Origin: Epichloe hybrida | Taxonomy: Eukaryota; Ascomycota; Sordariomycetes; Hypocreales; Clavicipitaceae | Length of the DNA stretch: 64,000 bases | Direction of reading: 5' to 3' | NCBI GenBank assembly: GCA_019022495.1 | Contig: JAFEKR010000023.1 | Coordinates: 248,001-312,000, forward strand | Part shown: piece after piece, positions 9,755 to 22,442 of the stretch | Layout: each line of letters opens with the position of its first letter | Position numbering within the stretch: position 1 is the stretch's first letter | Notes under the pieces: generated by a model | The model's database searches: none | What the model was told of the DNA's origin: nothing | Seen by the model: only the letters and a program-made list of their open reading frames with translations | Translations under genes and position numbers: made by a program

Positions 9755-12060
9755 ATGTTCTACAGTCACGATAGTAGGTACAAGCGCAGGCTCTTGTCGA
9801 CTTACAGAGTGCTAACCCGCAGCAAAGTACTAAGCAACAGCCAATATGGGGTTTCTACGATATGGTACTGCTCTCCATGGCTATATCACAGCTCCTTTCC
9901 TGTTGCTAATTCATCCCAAGGCTCGTCGCAACTGTTGGCAAAGGAAGCCAGCGGAAGTTGAACCGAAAAACGATCCAGGGAGTCAACGTTCCCAAAGCTT
10001 GCGAGAAGATCATTGACCCTGGCGCCCCCCTCGCCCTCCGACTTCAAGGAAATCTGCTCTATGGAGTCTCTCGTGTCTTTTCACACCAGTGCAATTACGT
10101 CCTGACCGACGCCGAGAAGACACAATCTGACATGATGACATTCTTTCGGTCTATGAACACGAGTGAGACTGACCCAAAGGCTGGAAAGGCCAAGTACGTG
10201 GCAGCCACTCTTCTTCCCCCCCCCAAATTTGAACTACATTTACCTGGATCATCAACCTAACGGAGAGAAACAAAAACCAGGCGACACCAGATCATGCTCC
10301 AAGACGATCCGCAGTTTGATCCCCTGGCCATGCTCCCTCGGCTGGATGAAATGCTTGGCTACGACATCAGGTCCAACTTGATGTCGACGCAGGAGTCGAC
10401 GCATAAGTTCTCGCAGATGTCGCCACTTGATCGATCTGCTGTGCCAAGTGCATGCACGAGTCGGCGGTCGAGCATAATTGGGTTCGACCTCCCCCCTTCA
10501 TCGCTCTCCGTCGGAAGCTACCAACTGCCTGGGAATCTATATGACAGTTCTCCGTTCAACAAAGCGTTCAATGATCCCGAAGCAATGCAGGACTTCAGGC
10601 CATTCGCGGATCATGAGGCTGATCTTGATCCCATGTGCGGCATGGGTCTTGAATTTGATGCAGACGGCAACTTGGTCAGCATCATGGACGCTGAACCCGA
10701 ACTACCACCTCTGCGCGGAACTAGCCCAGACCCGCTCCATGGTGCAGATTCAACGCTCTCAAGAGTAAGGAAAGTGAACCAGCAGGCTGAAGCGCCAGGC
10801 ATGAACGACGAGAACTTGCTCGACTTTGGCGAAGCTGCTCTTCCTGACGCAGAGCCATTCGCAGCAGTGCAGCCAGCTGGCGGGCATGTTGTCACCGACG
10901 TCCCCACGCTCATCACTGAAACCACTGAGACTGAGCAAGCATCCGCCGCACTGCATGTTACTCGTCGTCGCAAAATCAGAACCATGGTTGACCAGGAACT
11001 CCGGGTACCACGAGATGAGTTCCGTGGCTGGTCTGAAAACTATGCGGCAAACATGGAAGCCGCGCGGAAGCGAGTGAAGGGCACGACCCTCGCCAAAGCC
11101 AAACGAAACGCATTTGCATTGATGTACAATAACGGAATATCTGGTATTGGCACCCTGCAACACGGTTTCGGCGTCGAGCATCCCCTAGCAGCTGATTTTG
11201 CAGGCACAGCGTTGAGAGCTCACGTGTTGGGACTCACAATCGATGAGATTGAGGATATCAATGCACCGAGGGGGAGAAGAAGGAAATCACAGGAAGCATT
11301 TGTGGAAGAGCAAGGCGACACCAGAAACATCAAGCAACGGCTAGATCACGACGATGAGCTGGGCCGCCGCGGAGAAACCATGGGGTTCGGAGGCGGGCTC
11401 GAATTCGGCGATGACTCGATCCCAGAGATGGGAATGGAAGCAGCACCCGCACTGGAAGACAGAAACTCTTCATCCCTCATGCCATGGAGCCGACACGGCT
11501 CTGCAGTGCCCGGGTCAGCTACTCGCGCCCCTGGAAGCGCGCAGAAACCCATTCTTGCGCCAAGTCCTCTTCACGGCCGCGGAAGCATCGCCGGCTCCAT
11601 CGAGCGACACAGCGACCCCGTAGAAGAGCCCTTCAAGGACATGACCTTCGTTTCCCAACCCTCGTCCATCCCATTCGGAGAGGACCCGGAAAACACCGGC
11701 AATGTCGACCCCGGCAACAACACGCAGGCCTCCATCGCCGGGCTTGACATCTCGAGCCAAGACTTCCTAGACTATGTCACAGGGCAAGTTCACCATCACG
11801 GGATCCCCCGCCCAAACAGCCATGAAGGCCAACGCTGGATCAATTTCGAACGGCTTGCCAGTCCGGCAGTCCACAGCAAGGTCGTTGCCGCCCAGGCCTT
11901 CTTACACATACTTTCGCTCGTGACCAAGAATGTCATTTCTGTTGAGCAGGATGGCATAGAGGACAATGAGCCATTCGGTGCTCTTCGAATCGGGGTCCGT
12001 GAACGGGTTGTTTACGCTGCCAAGCATGACTCGGAAAATTCGGCCGTGGAGCCCGAATAA
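9755..12060 (+). CDS. REC8: Meiotic cohesin kleisin subunit REC8
   Basis: Kleisin that closes the cohesin ring in meiosis, binding the SMC heads and holding sister chromatids and axial elements together. Four exons fit: 9755-9777, 9823-9864, 9921-10193 and 10281-12060, giving 705 residues. The first exon codes for only MFYSHDS and part of a codon. The spliced N-terminus reads as the Rad21/Rec8 N-domain: YGVSTIWLVATVG, KLNRKTIQGV, ALRLQGNLLYGVSRVF and QCNYVLTDAEK. The centre is acidic and low in conservation, as in kleisins. The C-terminal 60 residues (FERLASPAVHSKVVAAQAFLHILSLVTKN) are the winged helix that contacts the SMC1 head. Rec8 is preferred over Rad21/Scc1 because of the MFYSH start and the length; this paralogue choice is inference. 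Intron 1 is 45 nt with a GCTAAC branch site. Confidence 0.88.
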
Positions 12061-12672
12061 TAATAATCTCTTGGGGAGCCAAGTGAGTGCTCAGTATCTA
12101 CAGTTGGTTTGTTGGCGTTTTGAAATTTTCCTCTTATTTCTTCTCCCTTTGCCTCTTTTTTTTTTTTTTTGCCATTATCCTCGCCAGTATCATCATCATC
12201 ATCAATGATCATCGGACTGGGTGTCTATAGTGTTCCATATTTATTTGTCTCGCGTTCCGATTTGCAAAAAACTACCTCGCGGTCCAGGTATCATCATGAG
12301 CAAGGTCGGATTGGGAGGGATTCGCACAAAACGGGTGGAAGTGCAAGTTGAGGTTGGGAATGTTTCCATTTCTGGGTCGAAAGATGGGTCGAAAGAATGG
12401 GCATGGAAATGCATTTTACTTGGAAAGCCTTAGGCTGTTGAGCCTGGCATTTTACTTCTGGAGGAAACAACTGGGACACATGGCAGGATCTGGTGCTCGA
12501 GGGAAGCACTTAACATTGGAGTGATTTATGCAAGGCATCGGACCGATTTGACAGGAAACGTTTTCTCACCTTTGCTTATACGGGGGTCAAATATACTATG
12601 AATGATACAGTATTCCAGGTGGCTGTTCCATTTGATCATTGAAATAAAGTTAAGGGAATATTATGAAGGCTT
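12061..12672. other. Convergent intergenic region between REC8 and Rab escort protein
   Basis: It lies between two convergent genes. It holds a T15 run near 12,156-12,170, a short CATCATCAT repeat near 12,189-12,205 and an AATAAAG-like element near 12,645. No gene or RNA is supported. Confidence 0.5.
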
Positions 12673-14457
12673 TCAGCTGTCATATGTGTCGTCTTCCTGG
12701 ACACCTTCTCTGTCTTCAAATTTCATGTAGCTGTCGTTATCAACATCCGGGCCAGCAACCACCTGCCATGCCCGCTGTACGGACTCTAGAACAGTGTCAT
12801 TAAAGGCAAGATCAGGAGTAAATCTATCAAATGAAACAATATTGTCTTCTACGATCAAGGAGCTGGCGCCACAGGTCTGTTCATAGTGCAGTCGCCATAG
12901 AGACCGGGCTGGTTGGCTGCCTTGTGATGCTGCGCTCAACAGCTCGGAGAGAGCACTGTCTAAAAGATTTTGGGAACCGGGGCCGGATAGCATGCTCAGG
13001 TATATGACACCTGTTCAAAAGCTTTATTAGCGAGGTGATTTCCACAGCGAACGGAAACAAGATTAAGTAACATAAGGTTTGTGCATCAGGTTGTCAGAGA
13101 TAAGAATCGTCATTGTAATTCAGACAATGTAGATAAGTATTCGTAAAGATGATTCATCCGAACACAGAGTTTCGTGGGGAAAAAAGAAGACCAGGAAGTA
13201 ATACTCACATTGTCCAGTTGGGCACTCTCCGGAATCGCTGGAGTGAACCAAGGCGTAGATCGGGTGTTGTGAGGGAGTGCCATCCTCGCCCGAGACTGAT
13301 CCTGGTGGGAAAGCTACGACTGCGGCACAGGGTGTCGGGGCACCGTCGGCAACCACCTCAAACATTTCTGTGAGAGGAGCGCCAACAATGGCACATAGTC
13401 TGCTAAGTCGAATGTGACGGTCTGGTACCTTCGCATCGCTTCTGATCAACGTCTTGGACTCGATCGTCAAGTCATTTGTGAGCGTGATCTCGACCAGATC
13501 TCGACCATCTCTTGATACGCGCTGTGTAGCAGATACACCGACTCCAAGCATGTAGATGGCACCGCCAACAGCACCGGCGCGACAACCTACCTGAGCCACT
13601 TCTGATAAGCCACCCCATTTGGGGTAGACGGCGGCAAAGCCAGCACCGAACACTCCCATTGACTTGATATGTCGATTGATGGAAGCCAGTCCTTCATCAA
13701 CAGAGATATTCCCATGGAGAGAGAGAGTCAAAGCAACGACATATGATTGTAAATCGGAATCAAGCTTGAATTCTCTTTCCAAAAAATCAGCCAGTGGTTC
13801 TGATTGCCGTGACTTCCACAGCTCGACTTGTGGCTCGACATCGTATTCGAGAACAAACTTCAGAAATTTCATCAGCCAACGCTTCGCGCGAGCAGGGATA
13901 ACTCGGTTGGAGAACACATCTTCTCTTGTCGAGGGGATCCGACTCAGCATCGGCGGTGACGATTCAGTGCCCGACCGAAAGATGAAGAATGAACCGACGG
14001 CCTGAAACTCAATCTGTCGAAATGCCCTTGAGGAAACGAGCTGGCTGAGAAGCTGAGAACGAGCATGAATGAGTTGCGGTGCCAGAGCAATGCTATACGA
14101 CCGTGGCGCGGCGAGGCCTTCACCATCTTTGAACAACTGAGCAGCGGAGAACGTATCATTGCCGTCGACAACGGCGTATTTTTTAGCCCAGTCAGCGGCA
14201 TCCTGGAGACTTAAAGCAGCTTCAGCGCCGCCATAATACTCGTTTGGATCGACATGCAGGACATTCTTGCCCGAGCGCGACAGAGCTCTTTGCAGGATGG
14301 TCAGCAAAGGAGACCCGTAAGTCAGTGTTTTCACCCTTCAAGATTGGAGCAATAGCAAAGCCAATGGAATCCAAGAAGCTTACAGGGCGAGAAGGGACTG
14401 CTGGAGCCCTGTGCCGCTGATCACTACATCCCACTTTGTGTCTGAGAGGGACTCCAT
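12673..14457 (-). CDS. MRS6: Rab escort protein (Rab geranylgeranyltransferase component A)
   Basis: REP presents newly made Rab GTPases to geranylgeranyltransferase II and delivers them to membranes; it belongs to the GDI/REP superfamily. Three exons fit: 14457-14384, 14287-13209 and 13010-12673, for 496 residues with frame kept throughout. The N-terminus (DVVISGTGLQQSLLALALSR then HVDPNEYYGG) is the GDI-type dinucleotide-fold signature of conserved region 1. Another conserved block reads MGVFGAGFAAVYPKWGGLSEVAQ and is followed by GGAIYMLG. The length is near other fungal REPs and longer than a typical GDI of about 450 residues, and the N-terminal sequence departs from GDI, so REP is favoured. 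The last intron is 198 nt, long for this window. The C-terminal tail is acidic. Confidence 0.9.
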
Positions 14458-15055
14458 GGTGCGGAAGAGGGCAAGAAGAGGAAAGGAGTGAGTGGGATGA
14501 GGAAGGTTGGAAGCTTTTTCTTTGTGTCTGTGTCAGGTGGACCGGATGAACGGTTTTTGCAGCCCGAAGCGTGAACATTTTCTTTTGTGGGGATAGCTCT
14601 GCTTTTTAGGCTTAGCGGCCCTCATGTGGACGAGCTTGGTCATTGGGTCTATCACGTTTGGCAGAGGCCTTTTTTTTTCTCCTCCTTTTTCTTCTCCTTC
14701 CATTCACCCGCCTTTTTCTCCACGCGCGATGCATTGTGAACACAATTGTGTTCGTGGCATTGCGAGCTGTAAATTCTTCATTGTAATTTACATTTAAAAG
14801 AGCGGTAGATTGATTTGTCGGCCGGTATCTACTGCCCTAGAATAAAGTCTGAAAGGGTGGTTCGAATGGTTGACACATGCCCGCCAAGCAAGCTATTTCA
14901 AATGGGTTGAGTAAAAATCATGGACACTTGATTTGACTACTCCGTATATGGCATCACGATTCGAAGCAGCTTTCGTCAATGCACAAGCTTGAGCTTATTT
15001 ATTGGGGATATTGACCACTTACTTGTTATTGTTCTATTATTCCTTTTAGTTTTAT
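14458..15055. other. Intergenic region, promoter side of the REP gene
   Basis: It separates two minus-strand genes. Pyrimidine-rich runs (about 14,670-14,720) lie upstream of the REP start on the coding strand as purines. An ACTCCGTA half-site occurs near 14,938-14,947. No coding sequence is supported. Confidence 0.5.
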
Positions 15056-16078
15056 TTACAACGGATTGCCTGTTATGGCTGACGCTACACCTTTCCAGCG
15101 TAAATTAGCCCACTTAATAAATCCCTTCGATTTCAGCAGTTTGGGTGATAGGACAACGCCTCCATGCTTGGATATTGACAAGATTCTTGTGTCCCCTTCT
15201 TGACAATCGACGACAATAGTAACGCTTTCATCACAGAGTGATTCCTCTAATCTATCAGGGTCGACGAGAAGCCAAAAATTTCCGTCCGAAGGTCGATCAG
15301 TTTCTTTGCCCGTAAACACCACAGCAGTGCATGCCACAGGCATGGACGTGATCGAGAGGGGCTTGGGGTCTTTTCTTGTACATAAAACCATTTCTCGGTC
15401 TGCGTCGTAGCGTGCTTTGGGAATTTTCGTGTCCCGCAGTGCAGCCAGCGTGGCTGCCCAAGCTGCATCGAATGGATTTCCATCAAAGGATATGAAAAAT
15501 ATGTCAATGTACAGAACCCAATAAGCGGCGACGTATGCCTCGCCGTCTTGAGCGCCAGCATCTTCGATGTCCTCATCCATCTTGTCATCGTCAGCAACCA
15601 AGCTTTCCGAAGGCCGGGTATGCCAGATCCTCAAGTCCTCAGGCTGGACGAGTTGGGACCCGTGAAGAAGCGAGTAAATTCGGGTGCTGAGTGTCTGAGC
15701 CAGTGTGGTGGGAGGTCCGCCGGGTAGAAATTGCGGCGCAGACCCAGTAGCTAGCTCAATATTGGGTACTAGGAGATCGTAGTCTTTAAGTTCCGATTCA
15801 GTATTTGAAGCGCGATGGTTGGGAATGTCCCGGGTCAGTATCGTCTCGCCACGAATACCACATATGACTGTCGTATCTCCCATTCGGACCAGGGAACTGC
15901 CGTGCGGATGTGACAAGCTTGACAAGTTGATAGTCGTCTGGCGGACTTCGTCCGGTGCTCGGCCATTGCTTCGTGCAGGCTGCACGTTATCGTCTAAAGG
16001 GTCGAGATTGGCGAGTAAATATGGATGAGGGGAGAGTTTGGCAAAGGTTGCTCGGGACAAGCCTGCGTTGGACGTCAT
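15056..16078 (-). CDS. RRP43: Exosome complex subunit RRP43 (RNase PH-like)
   Basis: A structural subunit of the six-member RNase PH ring of the RNA exosome, which acts in 3'-5' RNA processing and decay in nucleus and cytoplasm. Single exon, 340 residues. Two RNase PH domains can be followed: the first includes GSSLVRMGDTTVICGIRGE and the second FDGNPFDAAWAATLAALRDTKIP, as in Rrp42/Rrp43/Rrp45-type subunits. The N-terminus (LSPHPYLLANLDPLDDNVQPARSNGRAPDEVR) has the arginine-bearing entry seen in this family. An acidic insert (about residues 160-175, DDDKMDEDIEDAG) separates the halves. The Rrp43 choice over Rrp42 or Rrp45 rests on the overall pattern and is less certain than membership of the family. 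Start at the ATG at 16078. Confidence 0.87.
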   Translation of the reverse strand: MTSNAGLSRATFAKLSPHPYLLANLDPLDDNVQPARSNGRAPDEVRQTTINLSSLSHPHGSSLVRMGDTTVICGIRGETILTRDIPNHRASNTESELKDYDLLVPNIELATGSAPQFLPGGPPTTLAQTLSTRIYSLLHGSQLVQPEDLRIWHTRPSESLVADDDKMDEDIEDAGAQDGEAYVAAYWVLYIDIFFISFDGNPFDAAWAATLAALRDTKIPKARYDADREMVLCTRKDPKPLSITSMPVACTAVVFTGKETDRPSDGNFWLLVDPDRLEESLCDESVTIVVDCQEGDTRILSISKHGGVVLSPKLLKSKGFIKWANLRWKGVASAITGNPL

Positions 16079-17307
16079 GGCGGGCTGTGCGTACTGGTGT
16101 TAACTATCAATGTGAGCTGAAGCCGCGGTTGTGATGTGATGTGTTGGAAGCTAGGAAAAGTTCGCCACAGCCTTGCAACAGCAAACCCCCGCGACAGCCA
16201 GCTGCGTGGCCAATGGTAGGGCAGGTGGGATGATGGTGGGGCACAAGGCTGCAGGAGTCCGGTAATTAAAAAAGGTGGGACGTGGCACGATTTGCTTGCC
16301 AAAGTCCGAAGCTCAAGTGCAACGCTGTGTTCGGTGCCATGTGAGTTGTTGGTGCTGAGAGCCAGAACCCTTGCTCTGCAGATCGCACCACTGTTGAACC
16401 ACAGGGCGAATCACACACCGTCTGTTAGCACCCGCGAAGTGGGGCTGGGCGAAATTGCAGCAAACAGACGCTGCAGGAGCCATGCTGCAGGAGCCATGCT
16501 GCAGGGGAGACGACTTCCTTCCCCTCTCAACAAGGGACCCTCCCTGTCGGCCTGCCCCGTGCTTGTTCAACATTTCTTCATCTCCCCAGCCATCTGCCAT
16601 CTGCCATTTGCCATTGCCCATTACTACCAAACTCGGCATGCCGCCAACGGGTCGAGTGCCGCGATAATGCCGCAGGCAGCGTGGCCGTCGACGTTTCTGT
16701 TTCCCTTTCTCTATTAGCATCTTCCCCTCTTTCTTCAGGACCTGGGATCTCAAGCGCTGATGAAGCACAGAGCAGAACGGGACAGCGAGTGTCTCTCGAT
16801 CAGACGCGCCAAATATCCTCTCCTTTTGCTAATAATTCTTTCAAGTGGCACTGACGCTTCCTCGTCCGAATCCACAGGCTACCGCAATTGATCAAGGAGC
16901 AAACTCTACGGAATACTATCGGAGGGTATCGACAACGATGCGTGTGTGTCACCCGTTGTCACCCACACACGTCTCACTCACATATTGTGCCGACTCATCG
17001 TGTCATCCAGTCCCTGTCCACATGTGTGTGACCAGTTGGTGCCGTCTGCAAGCTCGCATCTCCCATCCCAGCCAATCTTGGAACATGATCAGCCGCTGAA
17101 CTCGTGCTAGCCTGCCTGGCTAATTCATTCCCGCTACAAGGCCTTTTTGCCTAGTTAGCTTTTTCCATGTGCCGTAGGCCGCAGCTCTCCGCAGCTCTCC
17201 GCAGCTCTCCGCAGTTCTCCTTCACGCAGCAAACCGGGTCGGCATGGCATGAGCGCACCCTGCATGCATCCTTTGGCATCCTTTTGCTCTCTCCACTTTC
17301 TCTTTAG
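16079..17307. other. Intergenic region upstream of RRP43, ending at the retroelement target site
   Basis: No gene is supported. It holds two and a half copies of a 15-bp unit (CTGCAGGAGCCATG) at about 16,469-16,506, which the PstI-like CTGCAG makes conspicuous, and four copies of CTCTCCGCAG at about 17,183-17,222. Sequence composition stays GC-rich up to the GAATT target site at 17,308, where AT-rich retroelement DNA begins abruptly. Confidence 0.5.
17183..17222. repeat. 10-bp repeat, unit GCAGCTCTCC
   Basis: Four tandem copies, the last with one change (GCAGTTCTCC), about 90 bp before the left Copia insertion point. Confidence 0.85.
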
Positions 17308-17312
17308 GAATT

Positions 17313-17545
17313 TGTTGGAATCCCGCCGCAAGCGCTCAACCGCATGCAGGCAACTTGGACACTAGGACCCACCTGACTAGTTACTTTTCCGGACCTCTAG
17401 TAGATGCATAGTATAGTTTGTATGGGTAGATTACATACCCCATAGTACAGGTACTTAGTTATTTAAACCGTAGTCCGTGCCCTCTTATAGGGTTAGGTAA
17501 CTTAATTCACACCTTTATTTCTAATCCTAGCTGCTTAGTCTAACA
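17313..17545 (+). repeat. Left LTR of outer Copia, 233 bp
   Basis: Begins TGTTGGAATC and ends CTAACA. It aligns end to end with the right LTR with only C/T and G/A differences in the parts I compared. Its first 70 bases are less RIP-altered than the same part of the right LTR. Confidence 0.95.
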
Positions 17546-20500
17546 TAGTAGTAATTGCTTAGTGTTTATAATATAAAGACCCTTCTTTCTAATTAATACC
17601 TTTATTAAGTTAATTCTAATTAATTAATCGTTAAATTCGGTATATCCTAGTAAGAGAATAGGGTTTAATTATAATTATTAATATTATAATTAGGTAACCC
17701 CTAGTAGTAAGAAAGATTTACGTGGGTTAAAGTTTAACGAATTATAATAATAATAATATAGGATATTATTAAGATATCTAAGGAAACTAATACTGCTTAA
17801 GGCTATAAGCTAGTAGTTAAGCTGCAGGAACCCTATTATTAGGACCTGTGGTTTAAGATAATAAAGGTAAGAGCTGTTAAAGATAGGATTTAGGTCTTTA
17901 TTAATCCTAATTTAATAATAACTCTTAACTACCTACCTAAGCTACTAATCCTAATAGGAAAAGGGACTCTAGCAATAAGAAAAGTAGTAATTATAGCTTT
18001 AACTGCTTTACTAGAAAACTAGACTAAAGGGCCTTAAACACGCTTAAGAATGTTAATATTTAGAGTTATAAGTAATTAATAGTAACCATAAGAAAGCTCT
18101 CCTCCTATGAGCGTTACTCCTATTATTAACTTAACTAAAGAGGGATACTTTAAATACCCTTAATAACTAGATAATGCTAAGGATAGCGCTTAGTATATAG
18201 TTCTTAATAGATAATATTAAGTGTTTAATAGTTAGTATTAGAGTCTATTAAAGACTATAAGAGAATACTATAATTAGTTTATTATAATGCTTAGAAATAA
18301 GTATAAGCAAATAATCATATAGTATATCTTGCTTTAAGAGAAGCTTAGAGAGCTTATAAGGAATATAATACCCTTAAATAGAATAATTAGGTATTACGCT
18401 AAGGTTAACTTTAATAAAGTTATTAAGCATAGCCTAGTAAAGGTTAACATTAATAAATAGCTTACTAACGTGTTAATTAGCTATAAGCAATGTTTTTAAG
18501 TAAATTACTTAATCACAAAAGGTAACTCTCTAATTAAGATGATTAATAATGCTATTAGCACCTGATTCCCCTTAATTTCAGCTTAAATTAATTTACTAAT
18601 CTTTACTACTAAGATTAAGGGTAAAACCCTTAATTTCTACTCTATAATTATAAGGATTAGGTATCTAATTAAAGCCTAGGGAAGATCTTAAAGCAAATCT
18701 AGAGAATCTTTTAGAGTAGAGCTAACTCTTAATGGTTAGACTAAAGAAGATCTTAATAAGGGAGATAAGAAGCTACTTTATATTTATTATAATAAGTATA
18801 AGGCTAAGAAGTTAAAAAACTCTTAGAAGAACTATCAAACGCTTTGCCTACCTAAGAATTAGACTATTAAGGAAAATTAATTAAAAAAGGTAAAAGAAGT
18901 AATGAATTAATAATCTAATAATGTTAAAAAGGCTTATAACATGTGGCTTAAGGAGCATAACGCAAAGGAAGTAAAGGAAAGTAAGCTAGAGGGTAATACT
19001 ACCTTTATTACTATAGAGCTATCTTTAGAGGCTTTTTATGCCTAAGGGCGCTCGCGAGTAATACTTAATAGTAGTACTTCGGTACATATCTTTAATAATA
19101 AACGCTAGTTTATTAACCTAGATTACGGCAATTAACTAAGTATCTAAGCTAGGTACGGAGTTACTAAGGCTTATGGCGTTAGCATAGCCTAGATTAAATT
19201 AATAAATAGTTAGACCCTTATATTATTAAACGCGTAGTATTAACTAACCTTCTTTACGAACCTTATATTACTTTAGTTACTTATAATAAAAGGCATAAGG
19301 TAGGATAATCTTATAGGGATTATTATAGACCTAGTAAGAGGTAATTATAAGATCTTTTTAACTATAACCCTTAGTACTTAACTATATATTAAAGGGGATA
19401 GCCCTAATAAGGCTTTTACTATTAGAAGGGACTCTTATAACCTAAAACCCCTAATAGCTATAAAAGCAGACCTTTAGCATATAAGAATAGCTTATCTAGG
19501 TAAAGATATAATAGATTAAGTGCTTCAAAAGGTTAACGTACTAATAAAAGAGCGTAGCGAGGGTAAATACAAGATTTACTACATAGCTAAGGCACAGAGG
19601 TAAATATTGCGAGTTCTATAGACAGATTCCCTACCCTTAGGACCTCTTTAGGTTATAACCTATAACCTCTTTGCTTAATCGTAGGGCTATAATAAGGATT
19701 ATTACATTACACTCTTCACTTGTAGGGTAATAGGCCTTCGCTATATCTTTATAATTCTAATAAAGACTAAAATCACGTCTTACTTTAATTAATTAGAAGC
19801 ATACTACATAAGGACCTTTAGAATTTACATTGTGATTATTATTACTAATAGGGAAACTGCCTTCTAGACTAAAAAGCAAGAGGCAAAAGTTACTAATAGA
19901 GGCATTATTATTAGAAAGTCTAGTCTAGCTCATCCGCATTAAAATAGGCATGCTAATCGGTCTAAGGGGGTAATAATAAGAGTTATAATAACTCTAATAA
20001 CCTAAGTAAGCTTTCTAGAGAATCTTTAGCCTATAGCTATAGAAGCAGCTATTTACATTCTTAATCACACACCTAGAAAGTCTCTAGATTAGCTTTTACT
20101 ATATTAAGCTTTAAATAAATAGCTACAAGAGAATAAGCTTTAATAGAATTATTTACTAGAGAAGCTAGAAGCTTTATTAAATTATTTTTAAGCTTTCGGT
20201 TATAAAGCTTTTATAATAACATAGGATAGGCTTAGGAAGATAGGTCTAAAGCTATCACAAAGAGCTTACATTAGTTATCTAGCTAGTCATATCTCTTCCA
20301 CCTAATATCTAATTTAGGTGCTAATAATGCAGAGGAATTATTAGTTCTCATCAAGCTATATTACCTTTAATAAGTTAATCTTCTACGCTTAAGAAAAGGA
20401 CCTTTTAATTAAGGAAAAAGAGCCTAAAAAACGCCTCCTTTAAGAGCTTATAGAAGACTTTAAGGTTAATAATGCAGATGTGAAACATCCTTAAGATATG

Positions 20501-22183
20501 GGGCACCCACAGGCATAAGACTCCCTTCCTCTAATTTATTAGCAAGGAGATTAACACGATCGCAATTAACTAAATAATAAAGAAAAGGGAAAAGGAACTT
20601 AGGAATTAACTCTCCTAACTTCTCTAAATACGCCTAGCTATTAACCGGATTTTTCGGATTACAAACTAATAAATATTAATAATCTGTTAAATCCTTCCGA
20701 AATAGATTACAAAGACGAAGATCTAGACATTCCTAATATTAACAAAGACAACCTCCTTAAAGCTTTTACTACTGCCTTTGCCCTAGGAGCTAAGAGCGAA
20801 GAAAAGCCTTATATATTAAGACTTCCTCTACCTCCTACTTATTATAATTATTTAGCTAGGCACCCTAAAGAAAAGGTATTTATTAAAGCAAGAGATAAAG
20901 AGTATAATAAAGTTATTAATAATAAGGTTACTATTAAAGTTAGTAGATTAGAAGTCCCTTTGTATATTAAGATCTTAGGACTTACTTAGGTATTTACCTA
21001 TAAATTAAATTAATTAGGCTACCTTGTAAGGCATAAGGCTTAATTATGTGTGCTTAGGAATTAGCAAGCAAAAGGGAACCTTTCTATAAGAGCTACTATA
21101 TTAGTAAGTATTATATTTAAGCTCCTTATAGTAATTCTATGCTACTTTAACCTTAAAGCTTATTAGTATAACTTTGTTATAGCTTTCCTAAACTTAAAGC
21201 TAGATAAAGAGGTATATTATAAGATGCCGCTAGGTTATAGGGATAAACAAGCTTACTTAAAGCTCTTAAGCGCTATTTATAGGCTACATAGAGCTCCCCT
21301 TCTTTAGATAAAGGAATTAATTAAATAGTTAGTAAGTGAAGGATTTATATAGATTTTTAAAGACATTTATATGTTCATTAAGGACAGATTAATTATCTTC
21401 TTCTATGTTAATAACCTTATAGCCTTATTTATAAAGGGAAAGTTAGCTCTTTATAATGAATTTAAAGAGAGGCTCTTTAAGAGGTATAACGTTAAAGACC
21501 TTAGCAAATTATGATAGTTCTTAGGGGTTAAAATTATTAGAGATTATAAAAATCGATGATTATGGCTTAATTAGAAGTCCTATTGGAACAAAGCCGCAAT
21601 TAAATTTAACATTAAAGTCCTAGAACGGAAGCTAATAGCACTAATAACTGCTATTCCACTTAATCCTTTTAAAGGTAATGTTAATCTAAAGGATTTAAAG
21701 AGATATTAATCCCTGGTTAGTACTTTGCTGTATCCTATAATTATTACATAGCTAGATATTACCTTCGTAGTATTATAACTATTATAGCACCTTTAATACC
21801 TAGGACCTTAGTATATAGAAGCTACGGAAAAGGCTCTAGAGTATAGTTACGCGTAGGGAGATCTCTTAATTAAATTTAATAGTAATAACCCTAAACTTAA
21901 AGTGTATAGTAATGCTTCCTTTGCTAATAATCTAGTTATAAGAAGGAGCTTATAGGGCTATGTTATAAAGCTCTTTAGAGGTCCTATGCTCTTTAAAGTA
22001 GGAAGATAAGAGACTATAATAACCTTTTCCATAGAAGCAGAGCTCCTAGCGCTATTACATTATAGCAAAGAGCTAATTGCCTTTAAATAATTGTATTAGG
22101 AAGTTAGATTATATCTTAGAGATAATACCCTTAAGATTAAATGCGATAATGTGCAGATAATTCGTTTTCTTAAGGAAGAATTC

Positions 22184-22442
22184 TGTTGATTCCTTCGGAT
22201 CTTCATCGGTTCAATCGTGGCCAAAGACCGGACCGAATTATGGGTCCAGCGCGATGCACGCGATATGATTAGCTGCATTAATTCGCCACCCCCTTTTGTG
22301 CCCCACATACGGATTTCGCCTACTTTTCTAGTATCTAGACTTTCCCTCTCTTCTTTCTCTTTCCTAGCTAGCTAACTAACTATCATTAACTTTGAATTTA
22401 TATAGGATTTATTACCTGCGTAGGACCTTAGTGCATCTAACA
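22184..22442 (+). repeat. Left LTR of nested Copia, 259 bp
   Basis: Begins TGTTGATTCC, ends CATCTAACA. The first 75 bases keep many C and G positions that are T and A in the right LTR; the last 60 bases show the reverse. Confidence 0.95.

Noticed and set aside
22096..22308. 70-codon minus-strand frame across the left LTR of the nested Copia
   Set aside because: It straddles the LTR/host-element junction, so it cannot be an ancestral gene; it exists because the LTR edge escaped RIP.
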